A stretch of DNA of 64,000 bases from Hymenobacter duratus (GCF_014698995.1 NZ_JACWZZ010000004.1:310001-374000); one strand, 5' to 3'. Shown: positions 9,293-18,191, numbered from the stretch's first letter. A program made the numbers and translations. The notes: generated by a model not told the origin, from the letters alone.

Positions 9293-10102
9293 TTAGGGCT
9301 TCAAACCGGCCGGTACGCCTTGCGGATACTCTGCCGAAATAGCCCGTTCCAGCTCCCCGATACGATTTCCGGGATTGGGGTGGGTGCTCAGAAACTCCGG
9401 CTGCCGGCTGCCGCCACCGCTCTGTTCCAGCACTTGCATCACCTGTATCATGGCGCGTGGGTCATAGCCGGCGGCGGCAGTGTACTGCACGGCCAGCCGG
9501 TCCGACTCCAGTTCATCCTCGCGGCCAAAGCGCAGGGTCATCAGCTTGCCCACCATAGCGGCAGCAGCGGAGCCCACTGCGGTACCAGGCCGGTCAGGGT
9601 CGTACATGCCAATGGCAGCAGCACCGCTCAGGCCCTGCGTAAGCTGCGACTTGGCAATCTGCTCGGCCGAGTGGCGGCCCACTACGTGGCCCACTTCGTG
9701 CGCCAGCACACCGGCCACCTGCCCTTCCGTCTTCATGTTCTTCAGAAGGCCGGCCGTAATAAATACTTGCCCACCGGGCAGCGCGAAGGCATTAATCGTG
9801 TTTTCATCGGCCAGCAGATGAAACTGGAATTTGTAAGGGCTCTGGCCCGCTTTGGTGCTGCGAATTATCTGCTGCCCAATCTGCTCAACCCGGGCACCGG
9901 CCTGGCGGTCGGGGTGCAGGCCGCCGTATTGCTGGGCCATTTCGGGGGCCGCCTGCAAACCCAGGGCTATTTCCTGTTCGGCAGTCATATCGACGTGCTG
10001 CACTTCGCCCGTCACTTCGTTTACGGAGCGTTTGCAGTAGTAGGTGACCAGCGTGATACCGGCCATCAGCAGGGCTATTATGTAGCGAAGATTTCCTCTC
10101 AT
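9293..10102 (-). CDS. M48 family zinc metallopeptidase
   Basis: A 269-residue exported peptidase with an N-terminal membrane or signal segment (LRYIIALLMAGITLVTYYC). The zinc motif HEVGH lies in VLAHEVGHVVGRHSAEQ, and REDELESDRLAVQY gives the third ligand. ALPGGQVFITAGLL is the conserved edge strand, and FLSTHPNPGNRIGELER is the usual C-terminal M48 signature. It resembles LoiP/YggG-type proteases. The ATG at 10102 is preferred because the signal segment starts there; a longer form from 10144 is possible. Confidence 0.88.
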   Translation of the reverse strand: MRGNLRYIIALLMAGITLVTYYCKRSVNEVTGEVQHVDMTAEQEIALGLQAAPEMAQQYGGLHPDRQAGARVEQIGQQIIRSTKAGQSPYKFQFHLLADENTINAFALPGGQVFITAGLLKNMKTEGQVAGVLAHEVGHVVGRHSAEQIAKSQLTQGLSGAAAIGMYDPDRPGTAVGSAAAAMVGKLMTLRFGREDELESDRLAVQYTAAAGYDPRAMIQVMQVLEQSGGGSRQPEFLSTHPNPGNRIGELERAISAEYPQGVPAGLKP

Positions 10103-10290
10103 GATTGGGTTGGTGGAAAAGGGAACGGGAGATGAAAACGCCACTGACGTGGCTTCAGGGCTTGTAACGCTACGGGCGCAACAGGGTTGCCACCGGTTCA
10201 GGTACCCAAATTCCTCGCTTCCCCGTATCAGTCCTCAATTCGCTCTTTCAGCGCTGCTCTCCCTTTCAACCACCTTACAACCTCCCTCTC

Positions 10291-10485
10291 ATGAATCAGA
10301 AACGCACTTTTGGCGCCATTCTCACCATCCTTGGTATTATCGGAATCATCTACGGAGCTTTAGGCTTCATGCAGGTAGGCGGGGTTGCCTTGGGCAAGCT
10401 CAACTCTCTCGTACCGTTTGCAGTAGGTCTCATTTTCTTCTTTGCCGGCATCAATCTGGTGAAAGCCACCGGTGACCGAGCGTAG
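10291..10485 (+). CDS. Small two-helix membrane protein
   Basis: A 64-residue protein with two predicted membrane helices, GAILTILGIIGIIYGALGFM and a second ending VGLIFFFAGINLVKA, separated by a short glycine/leucine loop. It has no recognisable catalytic motif. Clean start and stop codons, a strong terminator after it and typical codon use support a real gene. Similar small membrane proteins are common in Hymenobacteraceae, but I know no function. Confidence 0.75.
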   Translation: MNQKRTFGAILTILGIIGIIYGALGFMQVGGVALGKLNSLVPFAVGLIFFFAGINLVKATGDRA

Positions 10486-10504
10486 CCCGACTGTTTCATG
10501 CAGT

Positions 10505-10542
10505 AAAAAGGCCTCCCGATACTATATCGGGAGGCCTTTTTG
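10505..10542. terminator. Bidirectional terminator
   Basis: AAAAAGGCCTCCCGAT and ATCGGGAGGCCTTTTT form a symmetric 16-bp stem, with A and T tracts on either side. It serves the small membrane gene on the plus strand and the L,D-transpeptidase-like gene on the minus strand. Confidence 0.85.
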
Positions 10543-10564
10543 TTGGGGGCGGAAGGTAGTCTGA

Positions 10565-11356
10565 CTAGCTTCCCTGCAGCCCGCGCAGCTGGGCAAATGC
10601 ATTGATAGCCGGGTCCAGTTGCAACCATGACGAAGAGAAGTTCACGCTGCTGGGCCCATGGGCATAGATTACGGTCCCGTTCTGAATGGTGCGAATAACC
10701 TGGGGCGCCTGCTGTACCGGCAGTGCCGGGCAGCCCTGGCTGCGCCCCAGCCGCCCGTGCTGGCGAACAAAATTTTCACTTACATAGTCAGCCCCATGTA
10801 CCACCACGGCGCGGGTAGCGGCGTTGGTATTGTAGCGGGCATCCTGGCCGTGCAGCTTCAGCGAGAGGCCATGCTTGCCTTGGTATGGCTGGCCCGTCAC
10901 GTAGAATCCCAGGCTGCTCATTTCAGAGCCTTCCACGTTCGAAAACGTCTGGGCGACATCGTTGCCAGTGTTTTTGCCATGGGCTACCAACGTATGAAAC
11001 AGCACTTTCTGGCGCCGCAGATCTATCACCCACATGCGTTTCTGGCTGCTGGGGCGAGCATAGTCGATAATAGTGAGTACCTGGCGGCCAGCCGCTGCCG
11101 CCCCTTTCTTGGTAAGCGTATAGTACCCCAGCAGCGCTTCCCGGTACACCGCAGGCGACATACCGTACGACGTCAGATGCGCTCCGGTGTAGCTCGTCAA
11201 CACATACTGATCGAAAGCGGCCAGTTGCTGGGCCCGCACTATGCTGGCCGGAGCCACGGCAGCCGGAGCAGCAGCACGTGAGCCGGCTACAGGTGAGGAG
11301 GAAAGCAAACCAGTAGCTACAAGCAGGGTGGCAAGGGCAGTCGGTGCAAATGTCAT
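10565..11356 (-). CDS. Murein L,D-transpeptidase catalytic-domain family protein (YkuD_2-like)
   Basis: A 263-residue exported protein with an N-terminal signal (FAPTALATLLVATGLLSSSP). The catalytic region reads VVVHGADYVSENF and then GRSQGCPALP, giving the His and the Ser-x-Gly-Cys pattern of the YkuD-related fold PF13645. VIDLRRQKVLFHTLVAHG is the matching beta hairpin. By homology it would act on peptidoglycan peptide stems, but whether this subfamily is enzymatically active is less certain. The ATG at 11356 opens directly onto the signal peptide. An upstream extension exists but is not signal-like. Confidence 0.82.
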   Translation of the reverse strand: MTFAPTALATLLVATGLLSSSPVAGSRAAAPAAVAPASIVRAQQLAAFDQYVLTSYTGAHLTSYGMSPAVYREALLGYYTLTKKGAAAAGRQVLTIIDYARPSSQKRMWVIDLRRQKVLFHTLVAHGKNTGNDVAQTFSNVEGSEMSSLGFYVTGQPYQGKHGLSLKLHGQDARYNTNAATRAVVVHGADYVSENFVRQHGRLGRSQGCPALPVQQAPQVIRTIQNGTVIYAHGPSSVNFSSSWLQLDPAINAFAQLRGLQGS

Positions 11357-11499
11357 CGGCTGAGTAGGCGAAGCAGGTGGAAAATGACGGTGGGGCGGCC
11401 CGGACTTAACGCCCGGAATACAAAAATAGTATTTTAGCGCAACCAATTCTGCTTGGCCCAACCGCATTTCACAGATAGTGAGTTCCCTCACCCACGCCT

Positions 11500-11895
11500 A
11501 TGTTCTTTCGCTGGTCTTATTCGCTACTGCCCGCAACGCTCCTGTTTGCCTCCTGCAGCAGTGCTCCGCCAGAGCTGCCCGGCTTCGACGCCACAATCTG
11601 GCGCAGTGACTCATACGGGTGTAAGGGCGTACGGCGTACTCAGCTAAAAGCGTTGTTGCAGGGCAAGGAGCAGCTTTACGGCACCCGCACATCTACCGTC
11701 GAGCTGCTACTAGGCCGCCCCGACGAAGAAGAGCTAGCGGAGCAAACCGAGAAGATATACAACTACTACCTGGAGCCCGGCCCGCAGTGCCAGCTCCCTC
11801 ACCAGCGCTCCGCCGCAAACAAACTTAGCCTCCGCTTCGGCTCCCTTGGCACGGTTACGGAAATCCTGACGAATAAGCCGGCCACCAGGCAATAG
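11500..11895 (+). CDS. Small lipoprotein, BamE/SmpA-like architecture possible
   Basis: A 131-residue protein with a lipoprotein signal ending LLFASCSS. The mature region has VELLLGRPDEEEL followed by IYNYYLEPGPQC and a final LRFGSLGTVTEIL strand. The motif order 'helix, L-G-x-P, aromatic strand, strand' recalls BamE/SmpA-type domains that assist outer-membrane assembly, but the similarity is weak and rests only on pattern. The gene is divergent from the L,D-transpeptidase-like gene with 143 bp between starts. Confidence 0.7.
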   Translation: MFFRWSYSLLPATLLFASCSSAPPELPGFDATIWRSDSYGCKGVRRTQLKALLQGKEQLYGTRTSTVELLLGRPDEEELAEQTEKIYNYYLEPGPQCQLPHQRSAANKLSLRFGSLGTVTEILTNKPATRQ

Positions 11896-11953
11896 CACTT
11901 AACTTATAGCAATCTGCTATTTTATCCTGTTGTCCGAACAGGCCAAAGTAGCC

Positions 11954-11993
11954 AAAAAAAGCAAGGGCACTCCCACATAAGGAGTGCCCTTGC
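11954..11993 (-). terminator. Terminator of the 12022-12423 gene
   Basis: GCAAGGGCACTCC (11961-11973) pairs perfectly with GGAGTGCCCTTGC (11981-11993). The minus-strand 3' side carries seven T. Confidence 0.8.
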
Positions 11994-12021
11994 TCTATAC
12001 TTCAGGCTGGCTAGCGGTTTT

Positions 12022-12423
12022 TCAGCCGATACCACCTTCCAAAGGATCTGTTTTGGCGGGTGAGTCCCGCTGCTGCTCTGCATGGAACAGGCTGAGCTGG
12101 GAAGGAGTCAGGATCCGGCTGCATTCGGCTTCGTACTGGGCGTCCAGTTCGTTGAGCTTCACATGCTGCTCAGCCAAGTTGTCCTTGTACTGCCATGTAA
12201 TTTCCTCCAGACGAGCCAGCTTGATTTGGTTGGCCGTGCGCAGACGGATATACTGGGCTTCGTTGAGACGAAGCGAATTACACATCTGGCGGGTGAGTTC
12301 CTCCACGCGGGACGGGGCGGGGTCACCGGTGCCGGGAAGTTCGGCATGGCGGTCCTGCTTCTGCGCCACGGCAGTGCCTGCAAGGCCAACCAACAACAAC
12401 AGAGTAAAGACTGCGGATTTCAT
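12022..12423 (-). CDS. Small secreted helical protein, paralogue A of three
   Basis: A 133-residue protein with a classical signal peptide (LLLLVGLAGTAVAQ) and an all-helical mature part. The core RLNEAQYIRLRTANQ and the later LTPSQLSLFHAEQ align with the proteins at 26191-26550 and 26804-27169. Shared features are LTR, (L/D)NE-x-QY, a helix of 30-40 residues, then (Y)E-x-x-x-x-x-I-x-x-P-x-Q. The pattern resembles the Spy/CpxP LTxxQ periplasmic chaperone group in outline, although the exact LTxxQ repeats are not clear. An AT-rich leader with a good promoter lies upstream. Confidence 0.82.
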   Translation of the reverse strand: MKSAVFTLLLLVGLAGTAVAQKQDRHAELPGTGDPAPSRVEELTRQMCNSLRLNEAQYIRLRTANQIKLARLEEITWQYKDNLAEQHVKLNELDAQYEAECSRILTPSQLSLFHAEQQRDSPAKTDPLEGGIG

Positions 12424-12533
12424 ATTCGGTGGTTAAAAGAATGAACGGTTGAAAAACAAACGGTCAGAAACGTGAGAAGAGTACAGAAGTAGGATTGATA
12501 CTCTACTAAATTTTACTTTCACTATATTTAATA

Positions 12534-12564
12534 CAAATATATGTTGCTAAAATAACAACAACAA
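12534..12564 (-). promoter_or_regulatory. Promoter of paralogue A (TTG-N20-TATATTTG)
   Basis: Minus-strand TATATTTG (12534-12541) matches TAnnTTTG, and a TTG at 12562-12564 stands 20 bp upstream, within a TTGTTGTTG run. The first part of the leader is strongly AT-rich. Confidence 0.6.
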
Positions 12565-12635
12565 TTTTTCAGTGTATTTTTTTATTTCTGATTCTGAGAC
12601 AACCCTTCCCGCATCTGGAAAGTGCCCGATGAACA

Positions 12636-12671
12636 ATAAAAAATGGCCGCTCTTACTAAGAAACGGCCATT
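12636..12671 (-). terminator. Terminator of the DUF4199 gene
   Basis: AATGGCCG (12642-12649) and CGGCCATT (12664-12671) form an 8-bp stem around a 14-nt loop. The minus-strand 3' side reads TTTTTTATT. Confidence 0.6.
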
Positions 12672-12707
12672 CTTCAAAAAATCGGAACCACGCAAAACAG
12701 GTCTCCC

Positions 12708-13178
12708 TTACTCTACTCCCTCAATCGGCTTGTGGTCGGGGCTTTTGAAGTACTGCATGGCAATCAAGGAAATAATGACGCCGGCCATGGCGCCCTGCAG
12801 TAGTATGGCCAGAAAAGCAATGGTTACTGAAAGCTCAAAGCCGAAAAAGTCCTGGGCGTGAATCTGGTCCATTACATCAGGGCGTAGCAGGGAGAAAATG
12901 ATAAAGAAGAAGCCAAACGCCAATGACGACACAATAGCCGTTACGATGCCCGTGCCAAAGCCCTGCAGGTAGGGCATCCGGTCGTTGCGGGACTGCTTGA
13001 AATGATGGATAGACAGGCAGATACCTACTACCATAATGGCAAAGTTCAGGAAGCTGAACTCGATTCGGTCGGCAAGACCCAGCAGAGCCGCTACAATGAA
13101 GTAGACAACCATACCAAGCGCCGTCAGCAGACCGTAGCGGACCCCATTGCCTTCCAGGGAAATGCGAGCATCATTCAT
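12708..13178 (-). CDS. DUF4199 domain membrane protein
   Basis: A 156-residue integral membrane protein with four predicted helices: YGLLTALGMVVYFIVAALLG, FLNFAIMVVGICLSI, GIVTAIVSSLAFGFFFIIF and VTIAFLAILLQGAMAGVII. The paired FKQSRNDRMPYLQGFGTG loop is characteristic of DUF4199, a Bacteroidota-restricted family of unknown function. The length is normal for the family. It is divergent from the ABC-F gene. Confidence 0.88.
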   Translation of the reverse strand: MNDARISLEGNGVRYGLLTALGMVVYFIVAALLGLADRIEFSFLNFAIMVVGICLSIHHFKQSRNDRMPYLQGFGTGIVTAIVSSLAFGFFFIIFSLLRPDVMDQIHAQDFFGFELSVTIAFLAILLQGAMAGVIISLIAMQYFKSPDHKPIEGVE

Positions 13179-13355
13179 AAAAAGGAACCGGTTAAAGGTG
13201 GACGGGAAACCAAAACGGCGGAACCCTGGCGCGTGCTACACTGTTGCTCAGAGCCTTGGCCCTTCAAGCCGCTTTTCATTCTTATACCGGAATACCACCG
13301 TTGTGTTGTAGAATCACTCGTTTTTTTTGCGTTCGGGCACGCGGGGCATTTTGCG

Positions 13356-13363
13356 TATTTTTG
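13356..13363 (+). promoter_or_regulatory. Putative -7 element (TATTTTTG) for the ABC-F gene
   Basis: TATTTTTG fits TAnnTTTG and lies 56 bp before the ATG. A TTTG at 13326-13329 is somewhat too far (26 bp) to be an ideal -33 box. Confidence 0.4.
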
Positions 13364-13418
13364 CGGGCCCGCTCCGGCCAGGGCTCTGTATTTCGAATTT
13401 TTCGCCTTTTCTCCCTAT

Positions 13419-15041
13419 ATGATTAGCACCTCCAACGTCAGCCTGCGCTACGGTAAGCGCGTGTTGTTTGAAGACGTTACCATCAAATTCATGCCCGGCA
13501 ACGTGTATGGCCTCATCGGGGCCAACGGCGCCGGCAAGTCAACCTTCCTCAAGATTCTGGCCGGCGACATTGAGGCCAACACCGGCTCTGTGATGATGCC
13601 GGCCGGCTCGCGCCTGTCGGTACTGCGCCAGGACCAGTTTGCCTACGACCATTTTCCGGTGCTCCAGACCGTCATTATGGGCCACACGCGCCTGTGGAAG
13701 GTGATGGAGGAGAAGGATGCGTTGTATGCCAAACCCGATTTTTCGGATGCTGATGGTGAGCGGGCAGCCCAGCTCGAAGGCGAGTTTGCAGACCTGGAAG
13801 GCTGGAACGCCGAATACGAAGCCGCTGAGCTACTCTCTGGCCTTGGCATCGGTGAAGACAAGCACCAGACCATGATGGGTGACCTGGGTGGCTCCGACAA
13901 AGTGCGCGTGCTGCTGGCGCAGGCCCTGTTCGGCAACCCCGATGTGCTGCTGCTCGACGAACCAACCAACGGCCTCGACGCCGAAACCGTGCTCTGGCTG
14001 GAAAACTTCCTCGACTCGTTCCAGAACACGGTGATTGTGGTGAGCCACGACCGTCACTTCCTGGATGCTGTGTGTAACTACATGGCCGACCTCGATTTTT
14101 CGAAGATTACGATGTACCCCGGCAACTACTCGTTCTGGTACGAAAGCAGCCAGCTGGCCCTGCGCCAGCGCCAGGACGTGAACAAGAAGACCGAAGACAA
14201 GCGCAAGGAACTGGAGGAGTTTGTGCGCCGCTTCTCGGCCAACGCCTCCAAGTCCAAGCAGGCCACTTCGCGCCAGAAGTTGCTCCAGAAACTCACGCTG
14301 GAAGAAATCAAACCTTCGTCGCGCAAGTACCCCTACATTGCGTTCAAGCCGGAGCGCGAAGCTGGCAACCAGCTGCTGACCGTGGAAGACCTGAGCAAGT
14401 CCGTAGACGGGCAAGTGGTATTCCGCAACGTGAGCTTCGCGCTTGACAAGAAGGACAAAGTGGCCATTATCAGCCGCGACGACCGGGCACCTTCCCTCCT
14501 GTTCGATATCCTGTTCGAGCAAACCCGGCCCAATACCGGCTCCTTCAAATGGGGCACGACAATCACGCCGAGCTACTTCCCTAAAGAAAACTCCGAGTTC
14601 TTCGATACCGACCTGAACCTCGTGGACTGGCTGCGCCAGTACAGCACCGAGAAGGACGAGTCGTTTATTCGTGGCTTCTTGGGCCGTATGCTGTTTTCGG
14701 GCGAAGAGTCGCAGAAGAAAAGCAACGTGCTAAGCGGTGGCGAGAAAGTGCGCTGCATGCTCTCGAAAATGATGATGGAATCGGGAAATGTGCTGGTAAT
14801 GGACGACCCAACCAACCATTTGGACCTGGAAAGCATCACTGCCTTGAACAACAGCCTGCAGGAATTCCAGGGCACGCTGCTGTTTGTGTCGCACGACTTA
14901 CAGTTTATCGAAACTATTGCCAACCGTATCATTGAACTCACGCCCGACGGCATCATCGACCGGCGCATGAACTACGAGGAATACCTGGCCGATGAGCAAA
15001 TCAAGGCGTTGCGGCAGCGCAAATACCAACTCGTCTCCTAA
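13419..15041 (+). CDS. ABC-F family ATP-binding protein
   Basis: A 540-residue soluble protein with two ABC ATPase domains in one chain and no membrane helices, as in EttA/YbiT/Uup translation factors that act on the ribosome. Domain 1 has Walker A GANGAGKST, a signature helix around GDLGGSDKVRV and Walker B LLLDEPTNGLDAET. A charged linker (KRKELEEFVRRFSANASKSKQ) follows. Domain 2 has a degenerate Walker A (ISRDDRAPSLLFD), signature LSGGEKVRCML and Walker B VLVMDDPTNHLDLES. The second Walker A lacks the normal GxxGxGK[ST], which is typical of YbiT-like members. The ATG at 13419 is the conserved start; upstream in-frame codons lie within promoter sequence. Confidence 0.92.
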   Translation: MISTSNVSLRYGKRVLFEDVTIKFMPGNVYGLIGANGAGKSTFLKILAGDIEANTGSVMMPAGSRLSVLRQDQFAYDHFPVLQTVIMGHTRLWKVMEEKDALYAKPDFSDADGERAAQLEGEFADLEGWNAEYEAAELLSGLGIGEDKHQTMMGDLGGSDKVRVLLAQALFGNPDVLLLDEPTNGLDAETVLWLENFLDSFQNTVIVVSHDRHFLDAVCNYMADLDFSKITMYPGNYSFWYESSQLALRQRQDVNKKTEDKRKELEEFVRRFSANASKSKQATSRQKLLQKLTLEEIKPSSRKYPYIAFKPEREAGNQLLTVEDLSKSVDGQVVFRNVSFALDKKDKVAIISRDDRAPSLLFDILFEQTRPNTGSFKWGTTITPSYFPKENSEFFDTDLNLVDWLRQYSTEKDESFIRGFLGRMLFSGEESQKKSNVLSGGEKVRCMLSKMMMESGNVLVMDDPTNHLDLESITALNNSLQEFQGTLLFVSHDLQFIETIANRIIELTPDGIIDRRMNYEEYLADEQIKALRQRKYQLVS

Positions 15042-15058
15042 CCGCGTTACCTTCCGGT

Positions 15059-15889
15059 ATGAACGCTTCTTCCCGTTTCCTGTGTGTGGCTGCCCTTTCG
15101 CTGGGCGGACTGGCGCTGGCCCCGGCTGCGCACGCCCAGCGCACCGACAGCACCTCCACTGTAAAGCCACAGCTGAATACCGCCCCTCCCGGCACGGCGC
15201 CACGGCCAGCCACTCCGGCTTCCCGGCCCCAAAACCAGCCGGTGCCAGTGCCAGCCCCAGCGCCGGTTTACGAGCCTATGCCCGTACCGCAGCCGTCCAC
15301 CGATAAGCCGTCGGGGCTCGATTTTCCGACCGGCAGCCGGGCCAGCGAGCAACCGAAGCCGCTACGCCGGTATTTTCTGTACTCAAACTTTGGGTTGGGC
15401 TACAGCAGCAATCCGTATGATGGCGGCCAGTTCAGCGCCAGCCTGAGCCCGTCTATCGGCTACCGTGTAACCGATAAGCTGGCGCTGGGCCCCGGCATAA
15501 GCTATGCCTACAACAACATCTCGTTTCCGGATGTCTACCAGGCGGCGGGCCTGCCCAATAGCCTGGGTTTGCACAGTGTAGGCATCAAAGGGTTTCTGCA
15601 GTACACTCTGTTCGACCAGTTCTTTCTGCACGCCGAATACGAAGTGACCAAAGCGGAGAGCTACAACATTTATCAGACCGGTCCTCAGCAGCTGATAGCC
15701 ATCAAGACCAAACGTACGATGAACACCCCGCTGGCCGGCGCCGGCTACCGTTCCCAGCTTAGCGACCGGGCAGCGGCCGACATCGTATTGCTCTACAACT
15801 TCAACAACGGGTATGATGCGCAGGGCTATCCGCTTTCCCCATACGGGCAGCCGGTTATTCGCTTCAGCTTCCTGTTCGATCTGAAATAG
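15059..15889 (+). CDS. Proline-rich outer-membrane beta-barrel protein
   Basis: A 276-residue exported protein. A signal peptide (LSLGGLALAPAAHAQ) is followed by a Pro/Ala/Gln-rich linker (about residues 40-85, PVPVPAPAPVYEPMPVP). The C-terminal region alternates aromatic and glycine residues as an eight-stranded barrel would: FLYSNFGLGYSSN, ALGPGISYAYNN, FLQYTLFDQFFLHAEYE, and a final strand ending IRFSFLFDLK. It begins 17 bp after the ABC-F stop and may share its transcript. The barrel fits the OMP_b-brl group; ligand or function is unknown. Confidence 0.78.
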   Translation: MNASSRFLCVAALSLGGLALAPAAHAQRTDSTSTVKPQLNTAPPGTAPRPATPASRPQNQPVPVPAPAPVYEPMPVPQPSTDKPSGLDFPTGSRASEQPKPLRRYFLYSNFGLGYSSNPYDGGQFSASLSPSIGYRVTDKLALGPGISYAYNNISFPDVYQAAGLPNSLGLHSVGIKGFLQYTLFDQFFLHAEYEVTKAESYNIYQTGPQQLIAIKTKRTMNTPLAGAGYRSQLSDRAAADIVLLYNFNNGYDAQGYPLSPYGQPVIRFSFLFDLK

Positions 15890-15904
15890 AACTGTCTTGT
15901 TGTG

Positions 15905-15954
15905 AAAACCTAAAAAGGGCCATCCGGATACCCGGATGGCCCTTTTTAGGTTTT
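15905..15954. terminator. Long symmetric terminator palindrome
   Basis: The arms 15905-15927 and 15932-15954 are a perfect 23-bp inverted repeat with a 4-nt loop. They include AAAA and TTTT at the outer ends and a second A5/T5 pair inside. It ends the barrel gene and, on the minus strand, the lmo0937-type gene. Confidence 0.88.
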
Positions 15955-16001
15955 TCAGACTTATTTTTCAGCCAGACCCTATGCAGGCAGGCTGCGTAGC
16001 A

Positions 16002-16172
16002 CTAGACTACGCGTCCGCCACGAATTACACGCAGCAGAATGGCGATGATGGCAATTACCAGCAGAATATGGATCAGGTTGTTGCCCTGCATGCCTGCGCC
16101 CAGTACGCCGAAGAAGCCCAAAGCCCAGATGAGGATGAGGATGACGGCAATGATGTACAATAGATTTCCCAT
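16002..16172 (-). CDS. lmo0937 family small membrane protein
   Basis: A 56-residue protein translated directly from the minus strand. It starts MGNLLYIIAVILILIWALGF, continues through FGVLGAGMQGNNLIH and ends ILLRVIRGGRVV before TAG. Two hydrophobic helices flank a glycine-rich turn. This is the typical form of the lmo0937/DUF5670 peptides, which are widespread and often stress-induced, with no known mechanism. It was found by reading the region by eye because it is shorter than 60 codons. It converges on the terminator at 15905-15954. Confidence 0.85.
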   Translation of the reverse strand: MGNLLYIIAVILILIWALGFFGVLGAGMQGNNLIHILLVIAIIAILLRVIRGGRVV

Positions 16173-16459
16173 GGTGCTAGGATTGAGTTGGTGGTGGAGA
16201 GAGATGGAAAGTTTTCGGCTCTGACAGCAGCCAGACTGCTATTTGGAAGCCGAATTGCGGTTTTGTACGCGGGGAGTACCAAAAGGATATATTCGGAGGA
16301 AAAAATTTTGGCTTTTCAGTGCTATTCAGGCAAAAAAAGCGCCCCATTAGCTACAAACCCGCTTTTCGGGAATTCCAACTTTTTGCGGACTTTGCTGTTC
16401 TGATAGGCTCAGCGGCACCGGATACGCTCCCCTGCTGTTTTCGGATCTGTTTTTCGAAG
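16173..16459. other. Intergenic region without a recognised gene
   Basis: This divergent spacer lies between the lmo0937-type gene and the promoter of the hydroxyacyl-CoA dehydrogenase. It has A/T-rich stretches near 16290-16320 but no hairpin with a T run and no plausible coding frame. It probably holds the lmo0937 promoter, which I could not place. Confidence 0.4.
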
Positions 16460-16467
16460 TAGCTTTG
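16460..16467 (+). promoter_or_regulatory. Putative -7 element (TAGCTTTG)
   Basis: An exact TAnnTTTG match, 60 bp before the ATG at 16528. It argues against the in-frame ATG at 16465, which would overlap this box. Confidence 0.5.
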
Positions 16468-16527
16468 CCTGCGCCCACAATCAGGGCCATTGTTCCTCTT
16501 CTCCCACCCTTTCCTTCACTTTACCGC

Positions 16528-17418
16528 ATGATCAACGTCGCCGTTATTGGCTCGGGCACCATGGGCAATGGTATTGCTCATGTATTCGCTCAGCACGGTT
16601 TTCCGGTTGCCCTTATTGATATCAGCCAGCCGGCGCTGGACAAGGCGCTGGGCACCATCGCCAAAAACCTGGACCGCCAAGTAGCCAAAGGCAGCCTCAG
16701 CGAAGCGGACAAAACCGCTACCATCGGCCGCATCCAGACCTATACCAGCGTGGCCGAAGGTGTGAGTAATGTGCAGTTGGTAGTGGAAGCGGCCACCGAA
16801 AACGTAGACCTCAAGCTGAACATCTTTCGGGAGCTGGACCTGCACGCCCCGCAGGATGCTATTCTGGCCTCTAACACGTCGTCTATTTCCATCACCAAAA
16901 TTGCGGCGGTTACCAAGCGCGCCGACAAGGTGATTGGCATGCACTTCATGAACCCGGTACCGGTGATGAAGCTAGTGGAAGTAATCCGGGGCTATGCTAC
17001 TTCGGATGAAGTAACGGCGCGCATCATGGACCTGTCGCGGCAGCTGAGCAAAACGCCGACCGAGGTGAACGACTACCCGGGTTTCGTGGCCAACCGCATC
17101 CTGATGCCGATGATCAACGAGGCTATCATCTCGCTGCACGAGGGCGTAGCAGGCGTAGAGGAGATTGATACGGTTATGAAGCTGGGTATGGCACATCCGA
17201 TGGGGCCGCTGCAGCTTGCCGATTTTATTGGGCTGGATGTGTGCCTGGCTATTATGCGCGTATTGCAAGACGGCCTGGGCAACCCCAAGTATGCTCCTTG
17301 CCCGCTGCTCGTGAACATGGTAATGGCCGGTCGCCTGGGCGTAAAATCCGGCGAAGGGTTCTACAGCTGGGGACACGGCACCAAAGATCTGGTGGTAGCA
17401 GAGCGGTTCCTGAAATAG
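16528..17418 (+). CDS. 3-hydroxyacyl-CoA (3-hydroxybutyryl-CoA) dehydrogenase
   Basis: A 296-residue NAD(P)-dependent enzyme that oxidises 3-hydroxyacyl-CoA to 3-ketoacyl-CoA (or works in reverse). It has the Rossmann motif VIGSGTMGNGIAHVFAQ at the N-terminus, VVEAATENVDLKL, the catalytic SNTSSISITKIA and IGMHFMNPVPVMKLVEVI, and the C-terminal helical domain with PGFVANRILMPMINEAI and MGPLQLADFIGLD. It is a stand-alone single-domain form without a hydratase fusion, as in Hbd. The ATG at 16528 is chosen because conserved sequence starts at residue 2. Confidence 0.93.
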   Translation: MINVAVIGSGTMGNGIAHVFAQHGFPVALIDISQPALDKALGTIAKNLDRQVAKGSLSEADKTATIGRIQTYTSVAEGVSNVQLVVEAATENVDLKLNIFRELDLHAPQDAILASNTSSISITKIAAVTKRADKVIGMHFMNPVPVMKLVEVIRGYATSDEVTARIMDLSRQLSKTPTEVNDYPGFVANRILMPMINEAIISLHEGVAGVEEIDTVMKLGMAHPMGPLQLADFIGLDVCLAIMRVLQDGLGNPKYAPCPLLVNMVMAGRLGVKSGEGFYSWGHGTKDLVVAERFLK

Positions 17419-17648
17419 GGTTACTGCCTTGCTCATAAAGCGGCGCTTCGTGCATTGCCGGTTCCGCGCTGCGGAGCGGCCGCACGAGGCGCCGTTCTGT
17501 ATTGGTGGGCACTGAGTACAGATCAAACTTTTTCGCCTTCAAAACCCTTATACGTATCAGTTACAGGCTCCCGCTTCGCCCTTTTTCAGGGCTGCTCGTT
17601 ACTTGAGCAGAGCGGACATTCTAAACTTCAACTACGATTTTTAAACAA

Positions 17649-18191
17649 ATGGAACAGGCAACTTTCGGTGCCGGCTGCTTCTGGTGCGTCGAGGCCGTAT
17701 TTCAGGACCTTGAAGGGGTGGAAAAGGTCGTGTCCGGCTACTCCAACGGCCGTATCGCCAACCCTACCTACCGCGAAGTGTGCAGTGGCCTCACGGGCCA
17801 CGCGGAGGTCATTCAGCTGACCTACGATCCGACCAAAATCGGCTTCGAAGAGCTGCTGGAGATATTCTGGAAAACGCACGACCCCACCACCCTCAACCGC
17901 CAGGGCGCAGATACCGGCACCCAATACCGCTCGGGGGTGTACTACCACAACGAAGAGCAACACCGCCTTGCAGCGCAATACAAGCAGAAACTCAACGACG
18001 CACACGCCTTCGAAAGCCCTATCGTGACGGAGATTGAGCCGCTGAAAAGCTTCTACCCGGCCGAAAACTACCACCAGAACTACTACAAGCAGAACGGCCG
18101 TGAGCCGTATTGCCAGTTTGTGGTGCGGCCCAAAGTAGATAAGGTACGCGCCGTGTTCGGTGAGAAGCTCAAGAAAGCCACAGTGCAGTAG
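17649..18191 (+). CDS. msrA: Peptide-methionine (S)-S-oxide reductase MsrA
   Basis: A 180-residue enzyme that reduces methionine-S-sulfoxide in proteins. GAGCFWCVEAVFQ at residues 8-20 holds the catalytic cysteine of the GCFWC motif, followed by GYSNG, TGHAEVIQLTYDP and AENYHQNYYKQN. There is no fused MsrB domain and no signal peptide, so it is cytoplasmic. It stands alone, with a strong bidirectional terminator directly downstream. Confidence 0.95.
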   Translation: MEQATFGAGCFWCVEAVFQDLEGVEKVVSGYSNGRIANPTYREVCSGLTGHAEVIQLTYDPTKIGFEELLEIFWKTHDPTTLNRQGADTGTQYRSGVYYHNEEQHRLAAQYKQKLNDAHAFESPIVTEIEPLKSFYPAENYHQNYYKQNGREPYCQFVVRPKVDKVRAVFGEKLKKATVQ